Shown here: positions 21,748-31,859 of the stretch, one piece after another
How the letters are laid out: each line of letters begins with the position of its first letter
How positions within the stretch are numbered: the first letter of the stretch is position 1
Origin: Chrysomallon squamiferum
Taxonomy: Eukaryota; Mollusca; Gastropoda; Neomphalida; Peltospiridae
Direction of reading: 5' to 3'
Assembly (NCBI GenBank): GCA_012295275.1
Contig: CM022671.1
Location: forward strand, 24,992,822 to 25,027,821
DNA length: 35,000 nt
Translations under genes and position numbers: made by a program
The notes under the pieces: generated by a model
Databases searched by the model: none
What the model saw: the letters and a program-made list of their open reading frames with translations, nothing else
What the model was told of the DNA's origin: nothing

Positions 21748-22725
21748 TTAGTTTTCTCCTGTCATTTGAAAATCATTTGTTGTTTTTATAACGCTAACTT
21801 CTGTACTTTGTTGCTTGTCTATGTTTCCAGTCGGCACGGCTCTCTCTGAAGGATCCTTGGTAGTTTTACCGCTTGTTTTCTTTATGCAAACGTGACAACA
21901 CATGTTCGTCGCGGTATATCTGAAATTGCGCATCAGAAATAAATATCCAACGGGTTTCATCAAGTTCCAGAAAAAGTAGGCGATAATCACTGATATCATT
22001 ACTCGTGAATCAACGATGTGAAGGGAGTAAACGACGTGAAATGGCAACTGTGTCAAGACGTACGTGATGAAAATGATCGTGTTGAAATTAGCCAAACGTA
22101 TTTTGCTTTCTGTTGTTTGCTTAACGTTAGAATTAGTCAAAATTGAAGCATTTTTATATCTGGTTATTTTTATCATACATACAGTAATTACAATGAATGG
22201 AACTGCAGTTGTACTTGTCATGTTAAGAGCTCCAACCCACCAGTTCGTTGAAGTGTAGTTAGGATCGAGTCTCTTTGAATGTTCATTCACCGTGTAAAAC
22301 GTCCCTTCTACATAAACGTAACATAACACCAAGGGAACCCAAAGCCAGATTACTGTCATATATATCTTCACTCTCTTCACTGTAACGTAAACTATATATT
22401 TTAAAGGGTTGCATATAGCAATAGACAGAACTATGCTTAACCCCATCATAGAGAAACATTTAACGGTTGCTAAGGCAGGCATCAAAGCCGAAATGAAGAC
22501 AAATTTTGACTTGATAAAGTACATTACTGTATTGATTTGAAACATTATGTCTGACACAGCTTCGTTAACCATGAACAGACCAATAACTCCAGAGGTCATT
22601 GCAGATTTTACAAGAACTACTAGTGTGAAGATACTTGTTGAAAATGAAAACAGTATAACAGAACTGCCCCCCGCAACAATACCTTTAGATATAACGTCAG
22701 AGGAATTGGTTACATTCACCGACAT
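21748..22725 (-). CDS. Intronless rhodopsin-like GPCR, copy C (325 aa)
   Basis: Full-length family member with an open frame. N-terminus MSVNVTNSSDV (sequons at Asn4 and Asn7). TM2 has VNEAVSDIMF with Asp59 at the conserved 2.50 position. TM3 carries Cys90 but ECL2 (141-165) has no cysteine partner. At the DRY position it reads Val99-Leu100-Ser101, followed by AICNPLKY. TM4 Trp127 and Trp129 precede Pro131. TM5 has Pro176. TM6 has TQLPFHVVYSL (Pro228) without CW. TM7 has WNLMKPVGYLFLM (Lys257-Pro258, Tyr261). RNFRY (helix 8) and Cys276, Cys277 and Cys280 follow. Tail KTTKDPSERAVPTG to MTGEN is rich in Ser/Thr. Both promoter modules and the 3' poly(A) signal are intact, so this is a good candidate for an active gene. 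Ligand unknown. Confidence 0.94.
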   Translation of the reverse strand: MSVNVTNSSDVISKGIVAGGSSVILFSFSTSIFTLVVLVKSAMTSGVIGLFMVNEAVSDIMFQINTVMYFIKSKFVFISALMPALATVKCFSMMGLSIVLSIAICNPLKYIVYVTVKRVKIYMTVIWLWVPLVLCYVYVEGTFYTVNEHSKRLDPNYTSTNWWVGALNMTSTTAVPFIVITVCMIKITRYKNASILTNSNVKQTTESKIRLANFNTIIFITYVLTQLPFHVVYSLHIVDSRVMISVIIAYFFWNLMKPVGYLFLMRNFRYTATNMCCHVCIKKTSGKTTKDPSERAVPTGNIDKQQSTEVSVIKTTNDFQMTGEN

Positions 22726-22761
22726 CGTTGTTTCTTCTTCGGTATGAACATACGACTTGTC

Positions 22762-22769
22762 CTTTTATA
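22762..22769 (-). promoter_or_regulatory. Proximal TATA box of copy C
   Basis: TATAAAAG on the minus strand, 44 bases before the ATG. Confidence 0.6.
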
Positions 22770-23004
22770 TGAACATATAAACCTTCCTGATTTCACGCTG
22801 ATGTAGTACATGTGAAACAGAAATAAAAATTCTTCCTTTTAGGGGAGTATCTTTTGAAAATGATTATACGTTGAAAATTATCCTTATTAAAATAAAATCG
22901 AATTTTTCATATCCATACTACTTTCTTTCTTCTTCTTAATATTTGAAACAAATATCTCAGTACTTAGTTTTTGAGAGAAATAATGTCCGCGCTAATTTCT
23001 ACAT

Positions 23005-23083
23005 CTTTTATACTCTACTTTCTAATGCGTCTCATTGGTCAATATGTGTGAAATAAAATTGTACTCAGAATGTTGATTGACAA
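23005..23083 (-). promoter_or_regulatory. Distal promoter module of copy C
   Basis: TATAAAAG (23005-23012), CCAAT (23034-23038) at 26 bases, TGATTGACAA (23074-23083; one mismatch to the TALE decamer) at 36 bases. The TATA is 287 bases before the ATG. Confidence 0.75.
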
Positions 23084-24090
23084 CATGACTTACATGTAGG
23101 TAGTTACGTTTCTATCTGTTGGATGTATAACAAAAGGTCGTTTTTTAATTATGTTGTTGTTCTGAATACGACAAGGCAGGCGTTTAAGTTCGTTGTTAAA
23201 TCTCTCTTCGTTATTATCTGGTCTTTTGTTTTCTTATTTCCGATCACATTCATAGACGCAGTTAAGTAATCAGGGTATTTAACTGCGATAGACAATAACA
23301 TCATAACATTTTTATTGATAACTGGTAATTCGCTACACTCTAATCACTAAACTATACGCATGTTGACGGAGTGCGTTACTTTCATAATTGTGAACGGCGC
23401 TGAAAAAATCACATAACTGTTGTTACGTTTTCAACATTTTTGTAGATGTAAATGTAAATAATGATCGCGCTAATTTCTGCATCTTTTATACTCTAAATAA
23501 AGATTCTGTACAAGTATAAATGTGCATATATATGTGTGTGTGTGTGTGTGTTTCTGTGCGTGTGTGTGTGTGAAGTTGTATGTATGTGTGTAAATGTGTA
23601 TATAAATTAAATCAATAAATATATATACAGGGTGGCCCAAAAGTAGGTTTACAGTTATTACGTAGGCAATTTATTTGAAAAAAAATAAACACACGCACAC
23701 ACATAAGCATATTCATACGTTTTTAAGAATACATGCATTTTCATATACACGAATAATGGTACCTAATCTCATCTTCGGAAACTGTGTAGACACTGCAAGA
23801 AAATTGTCATATTTGAAGTTATTGTTTACAAAATACTGGAAAAAAACAGAACTGAAATGTAGAGAAAATCACCAGATATGTCGAGCAGCTGGTGTGAGTA
23901 GAGAATGCCGTGACGTCATTGAATTAAGTGACGTTTATTCTCTATAGGTAGATACACAGAGAGATACATGTGTATTAATATTAAATAAAACAAAAGAAGA
24001 CGTAAAATATACGTCGTATAACATCGTACAAGCAAAGTTATAACACATTTTCCCTTTTTATTTTATTTTATTTACATTTAATGAAAAATT
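23084..24090 (-). repeat. 5' flank of copy C, outer part
   Basis: Matches the B outer flank. Differs by the mariner-like end at 23626-23670 and by an extra repeat of GCTAATTTCTGCATCTTTTA (about 23469-23488), which also occurs around the B distal TATA. (GT)n at about 23537-23575. Confidence 0.7.
23626..23670 (+). mobile_element. Solo mariner-type terminal repeat
   Basis: TA followed by CAGGGTGGCCCAAAAGTAGG is a typical mariner-family inverted-repeat end with a TA target. The corresponding place in the B flank (about 17800) lacks it, so it is an insertion specific to C. No matching inverted end was found downstream, so it is a fragment. Confidence 0.65.
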
Positions 24091-24322
24091 TGATACACAC
24101 ACACACACATGCACGTACATATTATTTTTTCTTCTTAAGAACACAGCGACTGAAATCGTTAACTTTTACCAATGTACGTACTTAGTCATGCACGTATGTA
24201 CCTGAAATAAAAATAACAATAGAATATAAGAAAAACAAAAGCAAACAATACTAGCCATGTATTTATTTCACTGCTTAGTATGTTTAGTCATCTTAGTCCT
24301 GATTACGCGAAACCCAAGTATG

Positions 24323-24440
24323 TAAACAAATTGTTTTCGGTTCCGATTGTAAATCAAGGGAAATAACTCTATACTCTAACACCTTCCTCTCTATAAAGCT
24401 CTATACCGAATGAAAACTAGATGCCGCAGTTATCCATTTT
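24323..24440 (+). repeat. Dispersed MITE-like repeat, copy 3
   Basis: GTTTTCGGTTCCGATTGTAA, CAAGGGAAATAACTCTATAC and TATACCGAATGAAAACTAGA; same orientation as 18661-18780. Confidence 0.6.
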
Positions 24441-24624
24441 GTACCAGGTTATAAAAGAAATGTAAAAATTATAATACGCTTAATATTATATATAGAGATA
24501 AAAAGGCGTTTCGTGATCTTATTGTTGATAAACCTAGACACAGCTCTGTGTTTCTTTGGTAATACTTTAGCAGAAATTAAATTAGCGATCATCTACTGAC
24601 ATTGATACATACACATACATACGC
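24441..24624. other. Spacer homologous to the Ps1 and Ps4 upstream regions
   Basis: TTTCGTGATCTTATTGTTGA and ATCATCTACTGACATTGATA match, inverted, about 32835-32935. A diverged version precedes Ps1 near 8445-8560. No gene. Confidence 0.55.
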
Positions 24625-24726
24625 TTAAACACTGGGACAGGTCTAGTAGCTAGTTTCTACAGGTCAAAACCAATGTTCGTAATGGCTTTGGTTGCAGCCT
24701 TTCCCTCTGTTAAATATTTTTCTGGA
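24625..24726 (+). pseudogene. Ps3: GPCR fragment, TM2/TM3 region only
   Basis: About 34 codons: SFYRSKPMFVMALVAAF then PSVKYFSGQ, matching the loop and TM3 start of Ps1 and Ps4. The N-terminal part is missing and the receptor sequence ends at Cys/Tyr-Phe-Ser-Gly. The sequence beyond the break (GAGGATAAATTAAACAT, then GTGATTCTGTG and TAATGGAGACAA) is shared with Ps4, so the truncation predates their duplication. Confidence 0.8.
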
Positions 24727-24985
24727 CAGGATAGGAGAGGATAAATTAAACATCAGAAGAATCATTGGCGAAGTGAGTGATTCTGTGTGTTGTACGAGTT
24801 GTGTTAATAATGGAGACAACTGAGATTATTAACAAAATATTGCTAGTTATTTACTTATTTATTTTTATATTATTGTTACATACACGTGCTATATTCTACA
24901 GTATTCATCATTAATCAACTATTATGTTTGGAATAGTTTAAATTAGCCGTTGTTATCATCATATTTCAAAACCTTTTTCATATCC
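24727..24985 (+). repeat. Segment shared with 31860-32145 (inverted)
   Basis: TAATGGAGACAA, ACGTGCTATATTCTACAG and TATTCATCATTAA have reverse-complement counterparts near 32060, 31945 and 31935. This is the DNA attached to the truncated Ps3 and Ps4. Noncoding. Confidence 0.65.
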
Positions 24986-25285
24986 ATACCACTTTCCTTC
25001 TTCTTCTTCGTATGAGCTTGAAAATAATGCTTTGGTCACCACATGTTTGATGGGTAACTTATGTCTTATCTTTTCAAACAAATATCTCAATTGGTTTTCT
25101 TCATGTATTCACGATTTCAGTTTGGCTCAGTAAGTAAAAGTGATTATACAGTTCAGATAACTATGATTATGTGTGAATTTAGACTTAGTTTAAACTGCAA
25201 AGACCATAATTTCATTGTTATAATAAAACAGTTTATTTATTTCACTTCAGATTGTTTTTAATTTCGAAATTTTAATATATTTAAA
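24986..25285. repeat. Mixed remnant of GPCR 5' flank and dispersed repeat
   Basis: CTTCTTCTTC and AACAAATATCTCAATTGGTT resemble the C flank at 22920-22970. From 25100 it matches 11190-11370. No gene; the 66-codon ORF at 25061 is unsupported. Confidence 0.5.
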
Positions 25286-25289
25286 GAAA

Positions 25290-25382
25290 GGACATACTGT
25301 TTTATTGTTTGTTTCTGAACCTCACATGCAAAGTGCTTAAGTTCAATCTCTCTTCGTTAATAAATTGTTGGTTTTTTCGTGT

Positions 25383-25417
<35 letters not shown>

Positions 25418-25740
25418 TGTTTTGTTTTATTTAATCACATTCATAGAAACAGGTAAACAAATAATCGCGTGAGATAGGAAGGTAGTTAGGTAGCTATGTA
25501 GAATGACAAATACTAGTGTGTGTCTGTGTAGCTTCATAACAATAGATAATAACATCACGGCTTTTTATTTAAAAATTGGGAATTCCCTGTACTTTAATCA
25601 CTAAATTATGTATGTATGTAAGGTTACTGGTTTCTGTAGACATACAATATACGTCGTATAACACAGCGCAAGAAAAATTATAATATTTTCCGTTTTTATT
25701 TTATTTGATTTACTTTTAATGACAAATTTGATGCATTTTT
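25290..25740 (-). repeat. Remnant 5' flank of a lost minus-strand GPCR copy (left palindrome arm)
   Basis: TGTTTGTTTCTGAACCTCAC, TCAATCTCTCTTCGTTAATA, a T-run (25387-25414), AGAAACAGGTAAACAAATAA and ATTGGGAATTCCCTGTACTT follow the B and C outer flanks in order. No receptor or promoter module is attached, so the gene has been deleted or the segment separated. Confidence 0.65.
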
Positions 25741-26236
25741 ATACATATATGTGTCCTTGTGTGTATGTATGTATGTACGTATGTGAGTGTGTGTGTAGAT
25801 TTATATATATATATATATACGTATGTATATTGATTATATTATAGAGAAACCTACACAAACACACACTCAACATACTTATATACATAAACACTTTAGTGAT
25901 TAGAGTGTAGGGAACTACCAATGATCAATAAAATGTCGCGATGTTATTAAATATTAAATATCGTTATGAAGTTATGTGTATACTTCATTCCACTTACCTA
26001 TCTAACTACCTTTTTAATCTTACGCGATCAGGTTCAGAAACAAAATAACATAATTAGGTAATACAAACACACCGATTTCTGTAAAAAAATAAAAATAAAA
26101 TAAATTAAAAAATAAAAACCTTTTCTTATACATCTAATATATAGAAACGTAACTACCTGCCTGTATATATATATACACAGTAGGTCGTGCTGTCAATCAC
26201 AAGTCTCAGTATATACTTTTATTTTACCTGTCTTAA
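25741..26236 (+). repeat. Outer 5' flank of copy D (right palindrome arm) and centre
   Basis: From about 25890 (CACTTTAGTGATTAGAGTGT, GGGAACTACCAATGATCAAT) it is the inverted counterpart of the left arm and of the B and C flanks, continuing through AGGTTCAGAAACAAAATAAC (26031). (TG)n and (TA)n tracts occupy the centre (25745-25820). Confidence 0.65.
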
Positions 26237-26270
26237 CCAATGAGAAACACAGATAAGTAGAATATAAAAG
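26190..26270 (+). promoter_or_regulatory. Distal promoter module of copy D
   Basis: CTGTCAATCA (26190-26199; perfect TGATTGACAG on the complement), CCAAT (26237-26241) at 38 bases, TATAAAAG (26263-26270) at 26 bases. The TATA is 299 bases before the ATG. The 38-base TALE spacing is shared with E but not with the minus-strand copies. Confidence 0.78.
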
Positions 26271-26517
26271 ATGAAAAGATTAGCGTAATCACATTTCACT
26301 CATCAAATTAGTAGTGAAACGTGAAATTTTGTTTCAAGAAAACAGAAACACAAAAAAACCCACTAAATAAAAAAATGAAATATCGATTTTTTTTTTTTTT
26401 TTTTTTGGTTTTTGTTTATAAGGATAATTTTCAAAAGATATTCGCCAGAAAGGAAGAATTTCATTTCTGTTTCGCATGTAATTCATCAGCTTGAAATCAG
26501 GAAGGTTTATATTTTGA

Positions 26518-26525
26518 TATAAAAG
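26518..26525 (+). promoter_or_regulatory. Proximal TATA box of copy D
   Basis: TATAAAAG, 44 bases before the ATG. Confidence 0.6.
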
Positions 26526-26561
26526 GACAAGTCGTATATTAATACCGAAGAAGAAACAACG

Positions 26562-27443
26562 ATGTCGGTGAACGTAACCAATTCCTCTGACGTTATACAT
26601 AAAGGTATTATTGCAGGGGGCAGTTCTGTTATACTGTTTGCGTTTTCAATGAGTATCTTCACACTGGTAGTTCTTGTAAAATCTGCAATGACCTCTGGAG
26701 TTATTGGTCTGTTCTTGCTTAACGAAACTGTGTCAGACATAATGTTTCAAATCAATACAGCAATGCATTTTTTCAAGTCAAAATTTCTCTTCACTTATGC
26801 TTTGGTACCTGCCTTAGCATCTGTTAAATGTTTCTCTATGATGGGGTTAAGCATTGTTCTATGTATTGCTATATGCAGTCCTTTGAAATATATGGTGTAC
26901 GTTACAATGAAGAGAGTGAAGATATATATTACAGTAATCTGGCTCTGGGTTCCCTTGGTGGTGTGTTGCGTTTATGTAGAAGGAACCTTTTTTACGATGA
27001 ATGAATATTCGAAGAGATTTGATCCTAACTACACTTCAACGAACTGGTGGGTTGGAGCTCTTAACATGACAGGTTTTGTTGCTGTTCCTTTCATAGTAAT
27101 TACTGTATGTATGATAAAAATAATCAGACATAAAAATGCTGCAATTTTGACTAATTCTAACGTTAAGCAAACAACAGAAAGCAAAATACGTTTGGCTAAT
27201 TTCAACACGATCATTTTCGCGACGTACGTCTTGACACAGTTGCCATTTCACGTCGTTTTCTCCCTTCACATCGTTGATTCACGAGCAATGATAGCAATGA
27301 TTATCGCCTACTTTTTGTGGAACTTGATGAAACCCATTGGTTATTTATTTCTGATGCGCAATTTCAGATATACCGCGATGAAAATGTGTTGTCATGTTTG
27401 CCTAAAAAAACAAGCGGTAAAACTACCAAGGATCCTTCAGTGA
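26562..27443 (+). CDS. Rhodopsin-like GPCR, copy D (293 aa), C-terminal tail frameshifted
   Basis: All seven helices are intact, from MSVNVTNSSDVIHKG through NEYSKRFDP in ECL2 to WNLMKPIGYLFLM, RNFRY and CCHVCLKK. After that the reading frame shifts. In B, C and E the DNA reads AAAGAAAAC; here it is a run of seven A (27404-27410), one base short. The result is a ten-residue alternative ending (QAVKLPRILQ) and a stop at 27441-27443. The family tail survives in the next frame to a stop at 27539-27541, still without internal stops, so the lesion is young or a sequencing error in a homopolymer. Other unique changes are Ser for Asn before PLKY and Cys-Cys in TM4. A shortened but membrane-competent receptor is possible. 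Confidence 0.8.
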   Translation: MSVNVTNSSDVIHKGIIAGGSSVILFAFSMSIFTLVVLVKSAMTSGVIGLFLLNETVSDIMFQINTAMHFFKSKFLFTYALVPALASVKCFSMMGLSIVLCIAICSPLKYMVYVTMKRVKIYITVIWLWVPLVVCCVYVEGTFFTMNEYSKRFDPNYTSTNWWVGALNMTGFVAVPFIVITVCMIKIIRHKNAAILTNSNVKQTTESKIRLANFNTIIFATYVLTQLPFHVVFSLHIVDSRAMIAMIIAYFLWNLMKPIGYLFLMRNFRYTAMKMCCHVCLKKQAVKLPRILQ

Positions 27444-27578
27444 AAGCCGTGCCGACTGGAAACACAGACAAACAACAAAGTACAGAAGTTAGCGTTATAA
27501 AAACAAGAAATGATTTTCAAATGACAGGAGAAAACCAATAAATACACGAGACAATTAAGAAAAGGATTTTGTAATTTA

Positions 27579-27584
27579 AATAAA
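27579..27584 (+). terminator. Polyadenylation signal of copy D
   Basis: AATAAA in the shared block AATTTAAATAAAA, about 40 bases beyond the original stop position. Confidence 0.6.
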
Positions 27585-28157
27585 ACAGATACAAAAATAG
27601 TTACTTTCTCTAGAGCTTGTTCAAGGGATTCGAGTATATCGTGCAGTACGTTCTATGTACCATGGAAATGGTGAAACAAAAACGAAATATGTGAATGACT
27701 CAATAGTTCCCTCTCAAATTTATAATTAAATTCCGAGTTGGTACTGTTGGACAATTATATTAATAAACTATTACATATGAAATATTTCATTATTGCATTA
27801 CAATTGTTAAACATATTGAAATAATATTTTGTTTATTCCTAGACTACAGTTGTAGTTCTGACAGTATCTGTATGATATTTGATTTTTATTTTAATTGTTA
27901 CTTCATTAATTTTGAGTTTATCTTTTAATAATGATGATGACGAAGATGATAATCATTGCAATAGTGCTTAAGATGATGAGTATAATTATGCTTATAATAA
28001 TCACTGTGTTCGGAATGACCGTGATAAATCTGAATATATATAGTATATACAGAAATAATGATTTATTTATTTCAAAGTAATGCTTGTTCTTTTATCATGA
28101 TAATCATCATTACCATTATCATTATCTCATTATTATTATCATCATTATTACTATTAC

Positions 28158-28188
<31 letters not shown>

Positions 28189-29556
28189 AAGATTAACTGC
28201 ATTGTTATCGATTTATATTAAATAATTTTTTTAAAATATAAATAATTGTCAATTTTCGCTAAATCTTCTAATTCTGTGAAATTACATATCACTTCTACTG
28301 GTTTGTTTGTAGAATCCAGTTGGTACACTTTCAACACTTAATAAGTGGATAAAGTGAAAAATAAAGCACTCAAAGTTGTTGTTCTGAAAAGTAATAATAA
28401 TATTAGCAGTAAAACAGACTCAGCAGCAATAGTAATAATAGTAATAGTAGCAACAGTACCTGTAGATTGATAGAAGTTGTGGTGGTGGTAGTAGTAGTAG
28501 TAGTAGTTGTAGTAGTAGTAGTAGAACAATAAGTAGAATATGTAGGTTAGTAACCGTAGTAGGAGTGGGATTACGTTTTGAAATAATAATAATAATAATA
28601 ATCATCATTATCGTCGTCGTCATCGTCATTATTATTATTATTATTATTGTTATTATTACTAGAAATAATACTTGTTATATTAGCACGAGTAATACTTGTA
28701 GTAGAAATATTAGTAGTTGATGTAGCAGAAAAAGAAGTAATAGTTGTAGTTGTTGTTGTTCTTATTGTTGTTATTGTCTTAGCAACAAATATCAGTAATA
28801 CTGACGTTAATATTTAACTATATATTTGTAGATGATAATGAATCTGAACTAAAAAGTAAATCTTGAGGAGCAGAAATACTATTAAAGAGTCATTAGAAAA
28901 TTTGCATCAACCTAATATATAAAAGAAATACGTAAACTGGCGCCGACTTTCCTTTTTAATTATTTACGTTATTCATTTTCTGCGCACTGCACAAAACACT
29001 GGCAGTCAGAGTTTGATTAAAATCTAAAGGAGAAAAGAAAATTAAAAAAAAAAAATTAAATGGCTAGTACATATATATATATATATATTATTCTAATAGC
29101 GTTGTTTCGATAATACTGTTGAATTTAATTTCACATTGACTGTAATCTTCAAAGCCATTTTACTAATATTTTTATTATCAATAAAAATGTTTGTTGTGAT
29201 GTAGGTTTTCCATTTTCGATGATTAAATCCTTTCAGTTGGTTTGTTATATATATATATTTTTTTTGTCAAAACTTTTACATTTGAAATGATTAGTGTATA
29301 CTTTTTTGCCGCGTCGGTTCTGTTGTTCCTTTTTTCTTATTTTTTTTAAAAATTATTTTCATAATCCATAATCCATATTCGCTCAGTTAATTAACCCATA
29401 TTTAAAATGCTATTCACAGAACACAGATAAAAAGGTAAAGATCTAAAGTAATTTTAAGTTAGTAACAAATATTTAAAAAAACAAGTAAAACAAAGGAAAG
29501 AAAACGAAAAAAGAATAATATTAAATGAAGAATACGCACAAATATGTGTAAATGTT

Positions 29557-29595
<39 letters not shown>

Positions 29596-30237
29596 TTTTG
29601 TTTGTTTGTTTGTTTATTTATGTTTATTTATTTATTTATTTCTGTATTTACTTATTTGTTTATTTGAATATATATCTTTTTGTTTTTTCATTCATTTACT
29701 TGTTACTGATTTATTCATTTTTTTCTTTTCCTTTTTCTTTTTTAATTACATATAAGTTTACTAGACGAGTCAATACAAGCACTAACTTTTGTATTTTAGA
29801 TTCTATACCAGATTCTTCAAATGAACTGTTTTTTACGATTTATTTTGCTACTTACTTTTTGTAAGTAAAACAGAGCAATTCAAAATGCTAGTTTAACTAT
29901 TAAGGTGATTTCACATATTTACTTACTTTAAATAAGAATGTTACACCAGAACGTTTGGAAGTGCAGAAACACCGAGAAAACGGCAAATCCATTAATTCAG
30001 TGTATTTATTATTACTTAATTTTAGATGAGCTTTTTAACACAAAAATAAATTCATATTGAAAAGGAACAAACATAAACTAGAAGTAACATCCCTTCTCTT
30101 TTTTGTATTATTATTGTTATTATTATTATTATTAATATTATTATTATATTCTAGCTTGTGGATATATATACATATATATATTGGTACTCTTATACTATTA
30201 TTGTACTACAAAGTTGATTCTAGAAACATACCAGTAG

Positions 30238-30288
<51 letters not shown>

Positions 30289-31000
30289 GAAAAACGAATT
30301 AATTTATATTCAGTAGATTTTGTGCCATGTCAACAAAGTACTTAAATTATATATTTAGCCTATACAGAGCCTGGAAATCAACATATTTCGTTTAATTGTG
30401 TTGTCATTCAGCATAACAACATCGAATTAGCTTTAATATCCACTCTATTGTCATACACATGAAAAGCATTTTAAATGATCAAAGTAAACATTTTACTGCA
30501 ACTGAAATTTAATAGAATTGTTACCGCAACTTATGTATATAAAATTACTTTACAGAATGAGCATATTAATTTACAATCATTGCTTTGATTTTGTGTTATT
30601 GATTCAGCAATTCTTTCAGATGAACGGTATTCTAATCATTGAAAAATTCGTTATAACCGGTTCTTACTTTAAAACAATGTCTTTACCAAAATAAGAATAT
30701 TATGATCACAATTCCTTTTTTCATGAGATTATTCCATTTCATTTTGTCTGTTTGTTTTCCTCTTTTTCGCTTGGAATAAAATATTATTAATTCTAAAACA
30801 ATTTGTCTTTTCTTTTCTACTTACACATAACGTTATGCAAAGTTAATATATTTTAACTATTTAAATAATGTACTTAAGCAAACATTGCATTTCAAATCGT
30901 TTACCAATTTATGCTGACACGATAATTATGATTAGTTCAGTAAACAGTTTCCCTTTAGTGTAATTAATTCCTTAAAGCTAGATTCCCCCTCTTACTTTGA
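27585..31000 (+). repeat. 3' flank of copy D
   Basis: Inverted counterpart of the B and C flanks: TTGTTTATTCCTAGACTACA (27829), triplet tracts ((GTT)n 28158-28190; GTA 28490-28520; AAT near 28582), conserved block 28925-29038, (AT)n 29073-29090, GATGATTAAATCCTTTCAGT (29219), (TTTA)n 29549-29600, (TA)n 30242-30286, and TGTAATTAATTCCTTAAAGC near 30958. No protein-coding gene is supported; the hydrophobic ORFs are translated TTTA, TTA and TA repeats. Confidence 0.75.
28925..29038 (+). other. Conserved noncoding block in 3' flank, D copy
   Basis: Inverted version of the block in A, B and C, with ACAAAACACTGGCAGTCAGA and a GTAAACTGGCGCCGAC end. Confidence 0.6.
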
Positions 31001-31727
31001 TATATATACACATTTATATATACATATGTGAGTCTGTTTGCGAGCGTATATATGTGCGCGTGGGTGCGTCTGGGTGTATAAAAGGAAAGACACGATTCTA
31101 TGAATATATATAAGATCGTAAGTCACCAGAGAATGAAACAATGAGTCCATTAACGGAATGTTAGTTTAGTTCTGATCAAATGAATGATAATCTGCCTTTT
31201 GTAGTTGGCTTGGCTTTACTATTATTGACTGTTAGAGGAACTTTGCTTTGTAACACTGGGTAATGTATATTTCAGAACAAATTGTAGACAAAGTAATTCA
31301 TCATTGCGTTATTTCCTATCCGAATTAATACCTTCTTTTTTATTTTTGAAATTAAAATGCAGGTATAGTATAGTAAGCATATTTATAGTTATGAAGGCTC
31401 TATTGTACCGTAATAATACATTTTCATATCAAAAGTTGTGTTATTTTTCCTTTCTAATCTACAATATTGTTAATTACTTACTTCCTGCTGACTTCTAAAG
31501 AAGACTCTTTTTTCATTTTTCTTATTACTATTTGTTGCAAGAAAATTTTAATAATATAAATAAGATAAAGAAAAAACACTAGTTTTTTCCAGCATTAAAA
31601 ATATTTAAGACACACAGATAGAATGAAATGAAACAATCTCATGAAAAAGTAATAGTTATTAGCAGTTTATATTTTCTACCGTATATCAGGTTAATTAGTT
31701 GATTAAAAGTGTTGTTTCTTTGTTTTG

Positions 31728-31729
<2 letters not shown>
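31001..31729. other. Unassigned sequence
   Basis: No convincing gene. 31140-31300 is less repetitive, but its translation matches nothing I recognise. 31505-31700 shares scattered words with the 11700-11800 area. The 64-codon ORF at 31304-31498 has no homologue in the window. Confidence 0.4.

Positions 31730-31798
<69 letters not shown>
31730..31798. repeat. (TTA)n microsatellite
   Basis: About 23 perfect triplets, the longest uninterrupted triplet tract in the window. Confidence 0.95.
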
Positions 31799-31859
31799 CA
31801 CCATCATCAAAACTCACGTTTGTACATAATTATTTTAATAATAGCGTGTGTAGAAAACG

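Noticed and set aside
24986-25285. Extra receptor gene between C and D
   Set aside because: Only flank words and a dispersed repeat are found; no receptor motif in any frame apart from the Ps3 fragment.
28158-28190. CRISPR-like or satellite array among the regular repeats
   Set aside because: All short regular arrays here are perfect di-, tri- or tetranucleotide microsatellites without spacers. The genome is eukaryotic.
29544-29864. Hydrophobic 106-codon ORF resembling a membrane protein
   Set aside because: Coded mostly by (TTTA)n. The homologous B and C tracts do not keep the frame.
31304-31498. 64-codon plus-strand ORF
   Set aside because: No start context, motif, or homologue in the window; length is within chance for this DNA.
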